A model generated the notes under the pieces. That model was given only the letters and a program-made list of their open reading frames with translations. It searched no databases and was not told the origin of the DNA. The position numbers were made by a program, and so were the translations under genes. A DNA stretch of 64,000 nt from Risungbinella massiliensis (GTDB lineage Bacteria > Bacillota > Bacilli > Thermoactinomycetales > Thermoactinomycetaceae), in NCBI RefSeq assembly GCF_000942395.1, contig NZ_LN812102.1, positions 682,017 to 746,016 of the forward strand, read 5' to 3'. This document shows, piece after piece, positions 26,455 to 34,621 of this stretch. Positions within the stretch are counted from its first letter, which is position 1. Each line of letters begins with the position of its first letter.

Positions 26455-27183
26455 ATGAAACTAAACGTTATGACCTTTAATATCCACCATGGTCGGGGAA
26501 CAGATCGAAAACTAAGTTTAGAGCGGATCGCTCAAGTAATAAAAGAAAGCAATGCCAACCTAATAGGACTGAATGAAGTGGATCGGTCTTTTTCCAAAAG
26601 AAGTAATTTTGCAGATCAGATATCTTGGCTAGCAAAACAACTCCAAATGGAATATGCATTTGGTGGTGCAATTACCTTAAAATCTAAAAATGCCAACACG
26701 CCCCGCCAATACGGAAATGCTTTTTTATCCCAATTTCCCATCTTGTTTCAAAAGAATCACCTACTCCCCTACCAGAGCCGATTCAGTGAAAGTAGATCTT
26801 TATTGGAGATCCACATCCTCGTTCAACAAGTTGTTCTGAAAGCATATGTAACTCACTTTAGCCTAAATCCGTTAATCCATCGAAAACAAACAGATTTCCT
26901 CCTACAACAAGTAATGAATGACCTTCATCCTACTATTATCATGGGAGACTGGAATAAGAGACCTCATTCCAAATCATGGCACAACATGATGGAGCACTTT
27001 GTCGATGTTTGCCATGCTGTCGGCAAAGGTCCCTATTACACATTCCCTTCTACAAAACCCAAAGTTCAGTTGGATTATATTTTCGTAAGTCGAGATCTAA
27101 AGGTAAAGTCAGTTGAAGTAGAACAGAAGCTGCCAGTAGCTTCCGATCATTTACCACTAAAAGCCGGTTTAGTGTTGACATAG
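26455..27183 (+). CDS. Endonuclease/exonuclease/phosphatase family protein
   Basis: The 242-residue protein follows the EEP fold order: KLNVMTFNIHHGRG with the first Asn, LIGLNEVDRSF with the metal-binding Glu, the GDWNKRP Asp/Asn pair in the middle and ASDHLPL at the C-terminus. Members cut phosphodiester bonds in DNA, lipids or sugar phosphates, so the substrate cannot be told. It has no signal peptide. The ATG at 26455 has GGAGAT upstream; an in-frame ATG at 26410 has none. Confidence 0.85.
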   Translation: MKLNVMTFNIHHGRGTDRKLSLERIAQVIKESNANLIGLNEVDRSFSKRSNFADQISWLAKQLQMEYAFGGAITLKSKNANTPRQYGNAFLSQFPILFQKNHLLPYQSRFSESRSLLEIHILVQQVVLKAYVTHFSLNPLIHRKQTDFLLQQVMNDLHPTIIMGDWNKRPHSKSWHNMMEHFVDVCHAVGKGPYYTFPSTKPKVQLDYIFVSRDLKVKSVEVEQKLPVASDHLPLKAGLVLT

Positions 27184-27202
27184 AATTTTTTGTAATGTCT
27201 CG

Positions 27203-27559
27203 TTAGTTCTGTCTAATTCGTACCATTGTTCCGATTCTCACCATTTTCGCTAATTCCTCTACGTCCTTGTTATACATACGAATACATCCTCTTGATACCC
27301 GTTTACCGATCGAAGAAGGTTGATTGGTACCATGAATTCCATATCCTTTTCTCGATAGCCCTAACCAAAACGTACCATATACCGTAATAGGACCACCTGG
27401 ATACGAATTAGGGTATGGTGCTTTATTAATAATTTGATATATACCTGTAGGAGTCTGTGTCAAAATCCTACCAATTCCAATTGGATAAGATCGAATCAAC
27501 CTTCTATCTTGGTATAGATATAGTCGAAACTGATTTAGCACTACTACGATGTGATACAA
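27203..27559 (-). CDS. L,D-transpeptidase (YkuD domain)
   Basis: The 118-residue protein is a minimal YkuD domain: TPTGIYQI early on, and the catalytic segment [20 protein letters not shown] containing the conserved His and the nucleophilic Cys. Such enzymes make 3-3 cross-links in peptidoglycan or attach proteins to it; in spore formers they occur in the spore cortex and wall. No signal peptide is visible, unlike many relatives. I place the start at the TTG at 27559 after GGAAAGGGG; the upstream TTG at 27578 would put that ribosome site within the gene. Confidence 0.85.
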   Translation of the reverse strand: MYHIVVVLNQFRLYLYQDRRLIRSYPIGIGRILTQTPTGIYQIINKAPYPNSYPGGPITVYGTFWLGLSRKGYGIHGTNQPSSIGKRVSRGCIRMYNKDVEELAKMVRIGTMVRIRQN

Positions 27560-27911
27560 AATAATCACCCCTTTCCTCAAGATACGAAAGTCAGAAGGAA
27601 TAGGTGAATATCACATATACATTACAGGTAAATAGATTAGAGCAGTCTGTATTATTAGCCCAAAGCCAGAGGTTTCCCTTTGGAGTTTGATTAGGAGTGA
27701 TAGGGAGCCTATGCAGATCCCTTAGAACAGGTAGAACAGGCAGAAGCGGGGAAACCAACTACGCACCTACGTTTAACTATTGTAATAATGCAACAGGCAA
27801 ATAGATTATTTGAAATTTTATATAAAAAATGTTTAAATTATAGAATAAACGGGTATAGAAGAATTATTGTATATTTTTACAAAGTTTATAAGAAAAAAGT
27901 GAGGGGATTTT
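27560..27911. other. Intergenic region with repeats and a compact GC-richer core
   Basis: Between the divergent L,D-transpeptidase and opuC genes lies a core (about 27655-27775) with higher GC than its flanks. It contains GGTTTCCC (27672-27679) that can pair with GGGGAAACC (27748-27756) and local stems such as CCAAAG/CTTTGG. Two near-identical segments, ACAGGTAAATAGATTA (about 27624-27639) and ACAGGCAAATAGATTA (about 27793-27808), flank it. No gene with a convincing start was found. A SigB-like promoter lies at the downstream edge. Confidence 0.5.
27831..27856 (+). promoter_or_regulatory. SigB-like promoter of the opuC operon
   Basis: GTTTAA (27831-27836) and GGGTAT (27851-27856) are 14 bases apart, a close fit to the general-stress sigma-B pattern (GTTTaa-N12-15-GGGwAw). 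A stress promoter fits an osmoprotectant importer. Confidence 0.6.
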
Positions 27912-29060
27912 TTGATTGTTTTTAAAGAAGTAAGTAAAACGTTTTCGGATGGCTTTCAGGCACTAAAAAACATCGATTTTCAGATTCATAAGGGTGAGCT
28001 GATCACCTTCATCGGACCGAGTGGTTGTGGGAAGACCACTACGATGAAAATGATCAATCGCTTAATCGAGCCAACAAGTGGATCTATATTCATCAATGGG
28101 AAAAACATTAATGAAACCAATCCTGTGGAACTGCGGAGGAATATTGGTTATGTAATTCAACAAATTGGATTACTACCTCATATGACCATTGGAGAAAACA
28201 TTTCTCTTGTTCCAAGATTGAAAGGCTGGGAAGAAGAGAAATATTCCAGACGTGTCGATGAACTACTAGATTTAGTAGGGCTGGATCCTAGTCTATTCCG
28301 AGATAGGTTTCCAATGGAATTAAGTGGTGGGCAACAACAACGCGTAGGTGTTGTTCGTGCATTAGCTGCAGAACCTCCAATCGTGCTAATGGATGAACCT
28401 TTCAGTGCATTAGATCCGATTAGCAGAGAACAATTACAGGATGAATTAGTAAATTTGCAGGAATCTATCAAAAAAACGATTGTATTCGTTACTCATGACA
28501 TGGATGAAGCGATCAAGATAGCAGATCGGATTGCCATCATGAATGAAGGAGTAATCGTCCAATTTGATACTCCAGAAAAAATCCTCCGACACCCCCAAAA
28601 TGACTTTGTCAGAGACTTTATCGGCGAAAACCGATTGGAAATAAAATCTTCTACCAATCCTACCGCTTCTGATCTGATGATCCAGAAAGTGATCACCGCA
28701 AAACCGACCAGAGGTTTAGCAGAATCCTTAAAATGGATGTCCAAAAATCGGGTAGACAGCCTACTTGTAACAGATCAAAGTAATAAATTGCTTGGAATTG
28801 TTTACTTAGAAGATGTAGAGAAGTTTTACAACGATGAAGAGAAAACACTCCAAGATATTATGCATCGAGACTTGGTTACAGTAGAGCCCGATTGCTCCTA
28901 TTCCGATGTGGCAGAAGTTTTTGCCAAATACAAGGTTCCCTCCATCCCCGTTCTTCAAAATTCGAAACTAATGGGTCTCATTACTCGTTCCTCTATGATG
29001 CGAGGTTTAGCAGGAATGAAACCAGCTACGCCTGCGGAAGGAGGGATCCAACATGACTGA
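27912..29060 (+). CDS. opuCA: Osmoprotectant ABC transporter, ATPase (OpuCA-like)
   Basis: The 382-residue protein has Walker A GPSGCGKTT, the signature LSGGQQQRVGVVRAL, Walker B VLMDEPFSALDP and the switch His in FVTHDMDEA, followed by two CBS domains (about residues 255-370), as in glycine betaine/carnitine/choline importers of the OpuC type. The CBS pair usually senses ionic strength or c-di-AMP. The start is a TTG with GAGGGG upstream. It overlaps the permease/binding-protein gene by eight bases, and a sigma-B-like promoter precedes the operon. Confidence 0.92.
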   Translation: MIVFKEVSKTFSDGFQALKNIDFQIHKGELITFIGPSGCGKTTTMKMINRLIEPTSGSIFINGKNINETNPVELRRNIGYVIQQIGLLPHMTIGENISLVPRLKGWEEEKYSRRVDELLDLVGLDPSLFRDRFPMELSGGQQQRVGVVRALAAEPPIVLMDEPFSALDPISREQLQDELVNLQESIKKTIVFVTHDMDEAIKIADRIAIMNEGVIVQFDTPEKILRHPQNDFVRDFIGENRLEIKSSTNPTASDLMIQKVITAKPTRGLAESLKWMSKNRVDSLLVTDQSNKLLGIVYLEDVEKFYNDEEKTLQDIMHRDLVTVEPDCSYSDVAEVFAKYKVPSIPVLQNSKLMGLITRSSMMRGLAGMKPATPAEGGIQHD

Positions 29061-30612
29061 ACAAAACTTTTTTTCCTTATTTATTCAGACCGTTCAAAAT
29101 CGCTGGCCAGAAATCCTCATCGGACTACAACAACATCTATATTTATCACTGGTTTCCATTCTGATCGCCTCCTTGATTTCCATACCACTTGGTATTTACA
29201 TCTCGCGACACAAACGCATTGCTGAACCGATCATAGGAGCCGTTTCTATTTTTCAAACAATCCCAAGTTTAGCCTTATTCGGTTTCCTCTTACCCATTTT
29301 TGGTATCGGAAGTACCACTGCAATCATTGCTTTGACGATTTATGCACTCCTCCCTATTTTACGTAACACCTACACTGGAATTATCGGAGTAGATTCATCT
29401 GTCATCGAAGCAGGACGAGGGATGGGTATGACCAACTATCAAATTTTGCGAATGATAGAATTGCCACTTGCCTTACCCGTTATCATGGCAGGTTTACGAA
29501 CAGCAACTGTATTAACAATTGGTGTTGCTACACTATCAGCTTTTATTGGCGCAGGGGGAATGGGGGATCTCATCTACAGAGGACTTACCTCCACACGAAA
29601 TGAGGTAGTATTAGCAGGTGCAATTCCAGCAGCGTTACTAGCAATCTTGTTTGATGTGATACTAAAGCGTATTGAGTTGGCAACCGATCCAAAACGCGGT
29701 CAAAAGTTCTCTATCAAAAAACTGGTCATTATCATTTTGGTTCCTGTCTTAGTATTAGGCGGCATTACCATCTATCAGGAAAATAAAGCGGACAAGACCA
29801 TTGTTATATCAGGTAAAAATTGGACAGAACAATTGATTTTGCCCCATATCATTGCCGAATACCTCAAAAACAAAACAGACTACCCAGTCACAGTGAATGA
29901 TGGTCTAGGTGATACCCCGATCTTGACCCAAGCAATACAAAAAGGCGACATTGATATATATGTTGAATACACAGGCACCGGACTACTAACCATCTTGAAA
30001 GAACAATATGATCCTAATATGACTCCAGATGAGATTTTCCAAAAAACACAAGCAGGCTATCGAGAAAAACTTCAATTGGAATGGTTAAAGCCACTTGGAT
30101 TTGAAAACACCTATGCCATTACCTTAAATCCACAAGTAGCGAAAACATTAGGAATCCAAAACATTTCCGAGCTATCCAGTAGATCTCCAGAACTTCTCTT
30201 TGGAGGACCTGCTCCTTTCTATGAGCGAGAAGATGGTTATGATCAATTTGTTAAAGCCTATAACTTACAATTCAAGGAGAAGAAAAGCTTAGATTCCAAT
30301 CTAATGTACTCTGCTGTAAAAGAAGGCGAAGTTGATCTAATCCCAGGTTTCACAACAGATGGCAGAATTGTTCGCTTCAATCTGCATCTATTAAAGGATG
30401 ACAAAAAGTTCTTCCCCCCTTATTACGCAGCACCTATTGTGAATCAAGAAACATTAAAAAAATACCCTGAGCTAAAAGAGATACTAAATCAATTAGCCGG
30501 GAAGATTTCGAATGAAGAGATGGCAGAAATGAACGCTCAAGTCGATATCGATAAGAAGAACCCGAAAAAGGTTGCAATTAACTTCCTAAAAAAAGAAGGG
30601 TTAATTAAATAA
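29053..30612 (+). CDS. Fused permease/substrate-binding protein of OpuC-type importer
   Basis: The 519-residue protein joins two parts usually made separately: an N-terminal permease (about 1-235) with six membrane segments and the coupling-helix motif EAGRGMGMTNYQILRMIELP, and a C-terminal extracellular binding domain (about 250-519) that begins KTIVISGKNWTEQLILPHII and contains the choline/betaine-type VEYTGTGL. Fused proteins of this kind are known in lactic acid bacteria (BusB/OpuABC) and others. With the CBS-ATPase it should import compatible solutes during osmotic stress. A terminator follows. Confidence 0.9.
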   Translation: MTEQNFFSLFIQTVQNRWPEILIGLQQHLYLSLVSILIASLISIPLGIYISRHKRIAEPIIGAVSIFQTIPSLALFGFLLPIFGIGSTTAIIALTIYALLPILRNTYTGIIGVDSSVIEAGRGMGMTNYQILRMIELPLALPVIMAGLRTATVLTIGVATLSAFIGAGGMGDLIYRGLTSTRNEVVLAGAIPAALLAILFDVILKRIELATDPKRGQKFSIKKLVIIILVPVLVLGGITIYQENKADKTIVISGKNWTEQLILPHIIAEYLKNKTDYPVTVNDGLGDTPILTQAIQKGDIDIYVEYTGTGLLTILKEQYDPNMTPDEIFQKTQAGYREKLQLEWLKPLGFENTYAITLNPQVAKTLGIQNISELSSRSPELLFGGPAPFYEREDGYDQFVKAYNLQFKEKKSLDSNLMYSAVKEGEVDLIPGFTTDGRIVRFNLHLLKDDKKFFPPYYAAPIVNQETLKKYPELKEILNQLAGKISNEEMAEMNAQVDIDKKNPKKVAINFLKKEGLIK

Positions 30613-30629
30613 GATTTCTATGAACATGA

Positions 30630-30681
30630 CAGCTCTAGCGTAACTTGATTTCACTGGACAAGTACGCTAGAGCTGTTTTTG
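30630..30681 (+). terminator. Terminator of the opuC operon
   Basis: ACAGCTCTAGCGTA and TACGCTAGAGCTGT form a perfect 14-base stem followed by five T. It also lies downstream of the convergent metallo-hydrolase gene. Confidence 0.9.
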
Positions 30682-30703
30682 TATATAGATTCCGTGAGTC
30701 TGT

Positions 30704-31384
30704 TTATTTTATATATTTATCTGTCGTCTTTTGAATGTACTCATCTAGGTGTTCTGTTGGTAGCATTACAGAGTCGCCGTGACAAACTTCCAATCGCTTG
30801 GGTTGTAATTTCCTAACAATAGAGCTACTTTTCACTGCCTCTTTCATATCTGCAGTAAACATAGGGATCGGTCGATATAACTTCCCTTTTTTCGAGGTAA
30901 AAAGATCTCCTGCAAGTAATACTCCATCTTCTTCATGGAAGTAAACGACATGTCCAGGTGAATGCCCAGGTGTAAGATATGGAGTTAATCCACCAATTGA
31001 TAGATTCTTTCCTTGGTCGTCTTCTGGAAGAGCTTGGCTTAGCTGCCTGGCTACTAATGGAGTAGCCTTTTTACGTCCTGGATATGGTAAATCCCCTTCC
31101 ATATAAGGAATTTCAATCCGATGAGCATAGACGGGGACTCGGGTCGCTTCTACGATCTTTTTGACTGCTCCAACATGATCCGAATGCCCATGTGTCAACA
31201 CGATTCGCTGCAATGGACCAGCTTCCAATTGGTCAATGAATTTTAAAATTCCCTTTGCCATCATTGACAAGCCTGCATCTACCAACGTTACCCCCTCTTC
31301 GTCTACCACAACCCAAACATGAATTGGAATTAGCATCCAAGTCCGTAAACTCCACACATGTTCTGAGATCTGTCTTATTTTCAT
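30704..31384 (-). CDS. Metallo-beta-lactamase fold hydrolase
   Basis: The 226-residue protein has the metal-binding motif HGHSDHVG (about residue 62), a second-metal His in PGHSPGHVVYF, the bridging Asp in LLAGDLF and a late His in CHGDS. Glyoxalase II, lactonases and other thioester or ester hydrolases share this pattern, so the substrate is open. It starts 15 bases after the TetR regulator gene and is probably in its regulon; the pair may respond to and destroy one small molecule. Confidence 0.85.
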   Translation of the reverse strand: MKIRQISEHVWSLRTWMLIPIHVWVVVDEEGVTLVDAGLSMMAKGILKFIDQLEAGPLQRIVLTHGHSDHVGAVKKIVEATRVPVYAHRIEIPYMEGDLPYPGRKKATPLVARQLSQALPEDDQGKNLSIGGLTPYLTPGHSPGHVVYFHEEDGVLLAGDLFTSKKGKLYRPIPMFTADMKEAVKSSSIVRKLQPKRLEVCHGDSVMLPTEHLDEYIQKTTDKYIK

Positions 31385-31399
31385 TTGTTTATCTCCTAT

Positions 31400-32017
31400 T
31401 TATCTTTTTTGTTTAAAGCCCAGAAGTAACACTTCCATTGCCTCAGCAAAAGTTGGTGTCATCCGGTCGAGTAATGTATCCAATGGTTCATCAGAAAGAT
31501 GATATGTTCCTACAATCCCATGTAATGTGAAAAAGGTAATACGAGTAAAAGCCAAAAGTCGTTCCTCTTCCTTGATCGATAGACAACCTTGTAGCGCTTG
31601 CTTGAGTAAATCAAAAAGCTCTATTCGTAATCTGTTAAGCTCTAACTCCGGTTTTTCTTCATCTACTCTAGATGCTTTCGTGTTAAAAAATACAGTGTAC
31701 ATGTTCCGATTATGCAAACAGAACTCAATAAATTCTTTGCTTACACCTTTTAACTTTTCCTCTGGTACGAGATCTGTTCGAAGCAGTAAATCCGACATTT
31801 TTTGTTTTAATTTTTCTAATGGAGGCATGGACAACTGATAAAGCAGTGTCTCTTTGTCCTTGAAATATAAATAGATCGTGGTATGGGAGCATCCTGCTTT
31901 TTTGGCAATCTCTCGCATCGTCACAGTATCAAAGCCTTTTTCTGCAAAAAGCGTTCCTGCTGCTGATAAAATCCCTCTTTTCGTTTCCTCAGAGCGTAGT
32001 TCTTGTCTGCTTACCAT
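31400..32017 (-). CDS. TetR family transcriptional regulator
   Basis: The 205-residue protein has an N-terminal TetR DNA-binding domain (GILSAAGTLFAEKGFDTVTM, then REIAKKAGCSHTTIYLYFKDKE; residues 15-60) and a helical ligand-binding domain. AAGGTGAG lies upstream of the ATG. Three tandem palindromes that overlap the predicted promoter (32048-32092) are its likely operator, so it should repress itself and the metallo-hydrolase gene downstream. The inducer is not known. Confidence 0.9.
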   Translation of the reverse strand: MVSRQELRSEETKRGILSAAGTLFAEKGFDTVTMREIAKKAGCSHTTIYLYFKDKETLLYQLSMPPLEKLKQKMSDLLLRTDLVPEEKLKGVSKEFIEFCLHNRNMYTVFFNTKASRVDEEKPELELNRLRIELFDLLKQALQGCLSIKEEERLLAFTRITFFTLHGIVGTYHLSDEPLDTLLDRMTPTFAEAMEVLLLGFKQKR

Positions 32018-32047
32018 AGCTTAGCTCACCTTCATACATTTTTGTTA

Positions 32048-32092
32048 TAACCACTGGTTAGTAACCTATGGTTATAATATAACCGATGGTTA
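32048..32092. promoter_or_regulatory. Three tandem TAACC-N3-GGTTA operators
   Basis: TAACCACTGGTTA (32048-32060), TAACCTATGGTTA (32062-32074) and TAACCGATGGTTA (32080-32092) share perfect five-base arms with a variable three-base centre. Centres are 14 and 18 bases apart. They lie 31-75 bases upstream of the TetR gene and overlap its promoter spacer and -10 region, so they probably bind the encoded TetR protein. Confidence 0.8.
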
Positions 32093-32106
32093 GTTTCGTT
32101 GTCAAT
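32076..32106 (-). promoter_or_regulatory. SigA promoter of the TetR operon
   Basis: On the minus strand a consensus TTGACA (about 32099-32104) is followed after 17-18 bases by TTATAT/TATATT. Two of the three TetR-type palindromes overlap the spacer and the -10 region, which fits repression by blocking RNA polymerase. Confidence 0.6.
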
Positions 32107-32109
32107 ATT

Positions 32110-32296
32110 CAGATCAAATAAAATGAAGCTCCATTAATTGGAGTTTTCTTTATCCCCCACTGATGCTTAGTTGAACCGATCGGACCTTTACGTTCAGTTG
32201 TCCCCCACCCATCTTCCTTGCTTCCTCCCATTCTAGAGGTGGGAGTCTTACTACCCGTTAAGAGTGGGATAAATCGAAAAGCGGCTAAGGCCATAC
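32110..32296 (+). other. Possible right-end remnant of a tnpB-type element
   Basis: The stretch has no gene. It contains paired blocks, CCCCCACC near 32205 and CTCCCATTCTAGAGGTGGGAG near 32224-32244, then TCTTACTACCCGTTAAGAG. This style (C-rich stem loops ending a non-coding tail) resembles the right ends of IS200/IS605 tnpB elements in Bacillales from memory. No tnpB sequence precedes it, so it would be a solitary scar. Confidence 0.3.
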
Positions 32297-32330
32297 AAAA
32301 AAGACCCCTCTTACTTCTAAAGAGGGGTCT
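32297..32330 (-). terminator. Terminator after the Imm26-like gene
   Basis: AGACCCCTCTT and AAGAGGGGTCT form a perfect 11-base stem; the minus strand continues with six T. It lies just after the last in-frame codon of the decayed immunity-like gene. Confidence 0.85.
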
Positions 32331-32342
32331 ATGAACTATAAC

Positions 32343-33067
32343 CTATTCAGCTACTATCTCTACAATTCGAAAAACCATATCATCGGATAGCTCTACTTCC
32401 ATTGCCCGACCAATATCGTTTTCTTCTACCATGTTTCTTTCGTCTCGATGAAAAATGGCTCCATTATAGCTCACTAAACCAGTATTAAGCTCATAGGGTA
32501 TTCAATCGTTCTAGGTTCCACGAAGTTACCGATATTACAGATATTACTTGCTGTTTAGTGAAGCTTAGGTTCCCCTAGACAATGCTCAAAAAGAGCACAT
32601 ACCGTACGATATGAGTCATCTTGCAATACTTGTCCAAACGCGTATTTTTCCTGTTGTAGTGGAATAACAAAAATGTCTCCTACTTTCCACCTTTGTGACT
32701 TTGGGGGAATCCAATTATTCATAATGTTGATGGCTTTAGTTCGTATTTCCTCTTCTTCTTCTTTTTTTAAGGCTTTGGTACGTTGTAGTATCCAGATTGC
32801 CAACTCCAAGAGATCTTCTGCTCGTTTACTTCTGGCCACGAAACACTGAGATTCAGAATCTAATTCTATCTTCCATCTACCAGAAGATTCTTTTCTCTTC
32901 TTCTTTACGATATCTTCCACTTCATAGTTATTAATAACTCCAAAATAGTCTGCTAAATCTTGCGAGATATAGTAATAGTTAATATTGTAAGCTGGTAATT
33001 CCAACCCCATAAAACCTATATGTAGTCTTGCATTTTGAGAGTCTAAGTAAATTTCTATATATGTCAC
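32343..33067 (-). pseudogene. Imm26-like immunity protein, probably disrupted
   Basis: The open frame 33067-32555 encodes 170 residues (GTG start). Its last part, WKVGDIFVIPLQQEKYAFGQ followed by VLQ and CALFEH, resembles the start of Imm26-type immunity domains. A TAA at 32555 interrupts it, but the same frame continues with NIGNFVEPRTIEYP and, after a one-base shift near 32500, with YELNTGLVSYNGAIFHRDER to a TAG at 32343. This looks like one gene with a nonsense codon and a frameshift. The N-terminal 120 residues are a separate, unrecognised domain. Immunity is inferred from the domain resemblance; no toxin gene is nearby. Confidence 0.55.
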
Positions 33068-33113
33068 CCCTTAATACCTTCTCAATTCAGAATTAATTAT
33101 ATACCTATAACCA

Positions 33114-33485
33114 CTATCCCTTAAATTGTGACTTACCAAACTGACTAAAACGCTCAATCCATCCATCTTCTGTATATAACTCACCAGGCAACCCATCACT
33201 TATTTCTGCTAAATTCAGCTTGGTTCCTTCCACTTCTAATACCAAAGCCACTGTAATTTCCTGCTCCAAATGCCATAGGAAATAATGCAACGTGGAATCT
33301 ACCAGTTCTTTTCCCAATTCCCTTAACAACTTTTGGTCCATATCCTGAGTTGCTTCATAAATCTTTTTCGAACCCTCATCCTTCATCTTTCCATCTAGAG
33401 TGTCGGAATATTGATTTAAAACAAAATCTCTCACATTTGTCATCAAAGACTTACCAAAAGTATCAAGTACCTGTTGGCGATCCAT
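33114..33485 (-). CDS. Conserved small protein of immunity-like cluster
   Basis: The 123-residue protein is mostly helical with a C-terminal acidic strand region and ends with SDGLPGELYTEDGWIERFS, a motif I associate with a common uncharacterised Bacillus family found near toxin/immunity genes. GAGGAGAG lies before the ATG at 33485; an in-frame ATG upstream (33524) lacks a site. It is cytosolic by sequence. It is in the same orientation as the decayed immunity-like genes on both sides, which suggests a role as an orphan immunity factor, but that is inference. Confidence 0.6.
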   Translation of the reverse strand: MDRQQVLDTFGKSLMTNVRDFVLNQYSDTLDGKMKDEGSKKIYEATQDMDQKLLRELGKELVDSTLHYFLWHLEQEITVALVLEVEGTKLNLAEISDGLPGELYTEDGWIERFSQFGKSQFKG

Positions 33486-33568
33486 TTTCTCTCTCCTCAA
33501 GCCATATATTGAACTTTTCAACACATGCTACAACCTGATAACTGCATCCTTCTGTACGATCCGGTACA

Positions 33569-33945
33569 CTACTTATCTGAAAACTCCCCTATCGTCGACT
33601 GCCACAGCAAGTCCTCTATTTTATGGACAACCTCTTCCCTACTTCTTGTCTCATACGAGACTAATGGATTCTCCCAATCACAATCTTTTAATAACTCTAA
33701 CCCATACTGTCCATCTAACTCCGCTTCTGGATACTCAGATCGAGTACTAAGTTGTCTTGCTCCATACTCATTTGCAATAAACTCACATTGAAATAGTGCA
33801 TTCTATCTAAGTAATCCATCTCGTTCATCTATTCAGGATCTTTGGTACTGAATTTGTTGAGACCCACTTTCCAACATGCTGGTATTTGGAGTGGTTGCAA
33901 ATCTGGTATTGTTGATTTTTTATTCATTCGATTATATTTACCCAT
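33569..33945 (-). pseudogene. Decayed small immunity-type gene
   Basis: A good start (AAAGGAG then ATG at 33945) leads into MGKYNRMNKKSTIPDLQPLQ and IPACWKVGLNKFSTKDPE, then an in-frame TAG near 33829, an open stretch with MNEMDYLDRMHYFN, and a shift to the frame that encodes GLELLKDCDWENPLVSYETR and ends in a TAG at 33569. Read together it is one protein of about 125 residues. The pattern (Ile-Pro-x-x-Trp start, Trp-Glu-Asn-Pro-Leu near the end) resembles small Bacillus proteins that sit in immunity arrays, by memory only. Confidence 0.6.
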
Positions 33946-33987
33946 ACAAACTCCTTTAAAAGTTGGCTTTTATACTAAACCAATAGC

Positions 33988-34473
33988 CTATTCAAATTTA
34001 CTTGTGCTAACTCCCATTGTAATACTACCCTCATGGTATAACTCCAAAATAATAGCTTTTTGCGGATGATATAAAAATTGATCTGAGCCAATACATTCAA
34101 CCAGTTCAATAGAGGAAAAGATGCTATCTAACTTCGCTTGGAGAACAGGGTCGTCCCCATAACCCCATAAAATATAGACCCGATCGTTTGATAAATCCAT
34201 GTTCTTCTCAAAGTAAGACCGAGCCTCATCGATAGATTGGAAAGTATGTTTGTTACTCATTACATTCCAGTCAACCTGACCCCAGAAGGTAAAAGGAAAA
34301 TCGATCTGCATACGAGAGTAAATCTCTTCTGAATCACTATCAGATAGGATCGACACATCCGGTTGAAGGCTTTCCACGCATTCCAGAAAGAGCGGACTAT
34401 AACTTCTGGGTCGGTTTTGTTTCTGTTGCTGGATCAACTCTTGCATCCTTTTCTTTCTCCACTCACGATTCAT
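33988..34473 (-). CDS. CDI-type immunity-like protein
   Basis: The 161-residue protein resembles a Bacillales family annotated as contact-dependent-inhibition immunity: LFLECVESLQPDVSILS, DFPFTFWGQVDW, VYILWGYGDDPVLQ, and a C-terminal strand pair ILELYHEGSITMGV. GAGGAG lies seven bases before the ATG at 34473. Such proteins bind and neutralise one toxin domain. It is the first gene of a minus-strand run of four small, mostly decaying genes of the same kind, and no toxin is encoded within the window. Confidence 0.6.
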   Translation of the reverse strand: MNREWRKKRMQELIQQQKQNRPRSYSPLFLECVESLQPDVSILSDSDSEEIYSRMQIDFPFTFWGQVDWNVMSNKHTFQSIDEARSYFEKNMDLSNDRVYILWGYGDDPVLQAKLDSIFSSIELVECIGSDQFLYHPQKAIILELYHEGSITMGVSTSKFE

Positions 34474-34621
34474 TTCGCTACTCCTCATTTATATTCAAAT
34501 GTAACAGTTGCTTATTATGTTAGATGAATCTTTCTTTGTGATCTATATCTTTCAAGACAAGGAATGCACTTCCCTCGAAAATCCAATACTAATCCTGCAC
34601 AAACAGAAGGGGGCATACGAA

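Noticed and set aside
27604-27690. GTG mini-ORF of 28 codons after AGAAGGAA
   Set aside because: It has a passable ribosome site, but it is short, lies within the repeat-flanked segment and has no recognisable features.
27655-27775. c-di-AMP (ydaO-type) or another known riboswitch upstream of the osmoprotectant importer
   Set aside because: The characteristic conserved blocks of ydaO RNAs are not found; only simple pairing potential is visible.
32109-32294. Minus-strand frame of 61 codons
   Set aside because: It runs through C-rich stem-loop sequence, has no ribosome site and reads as low-quality protein.
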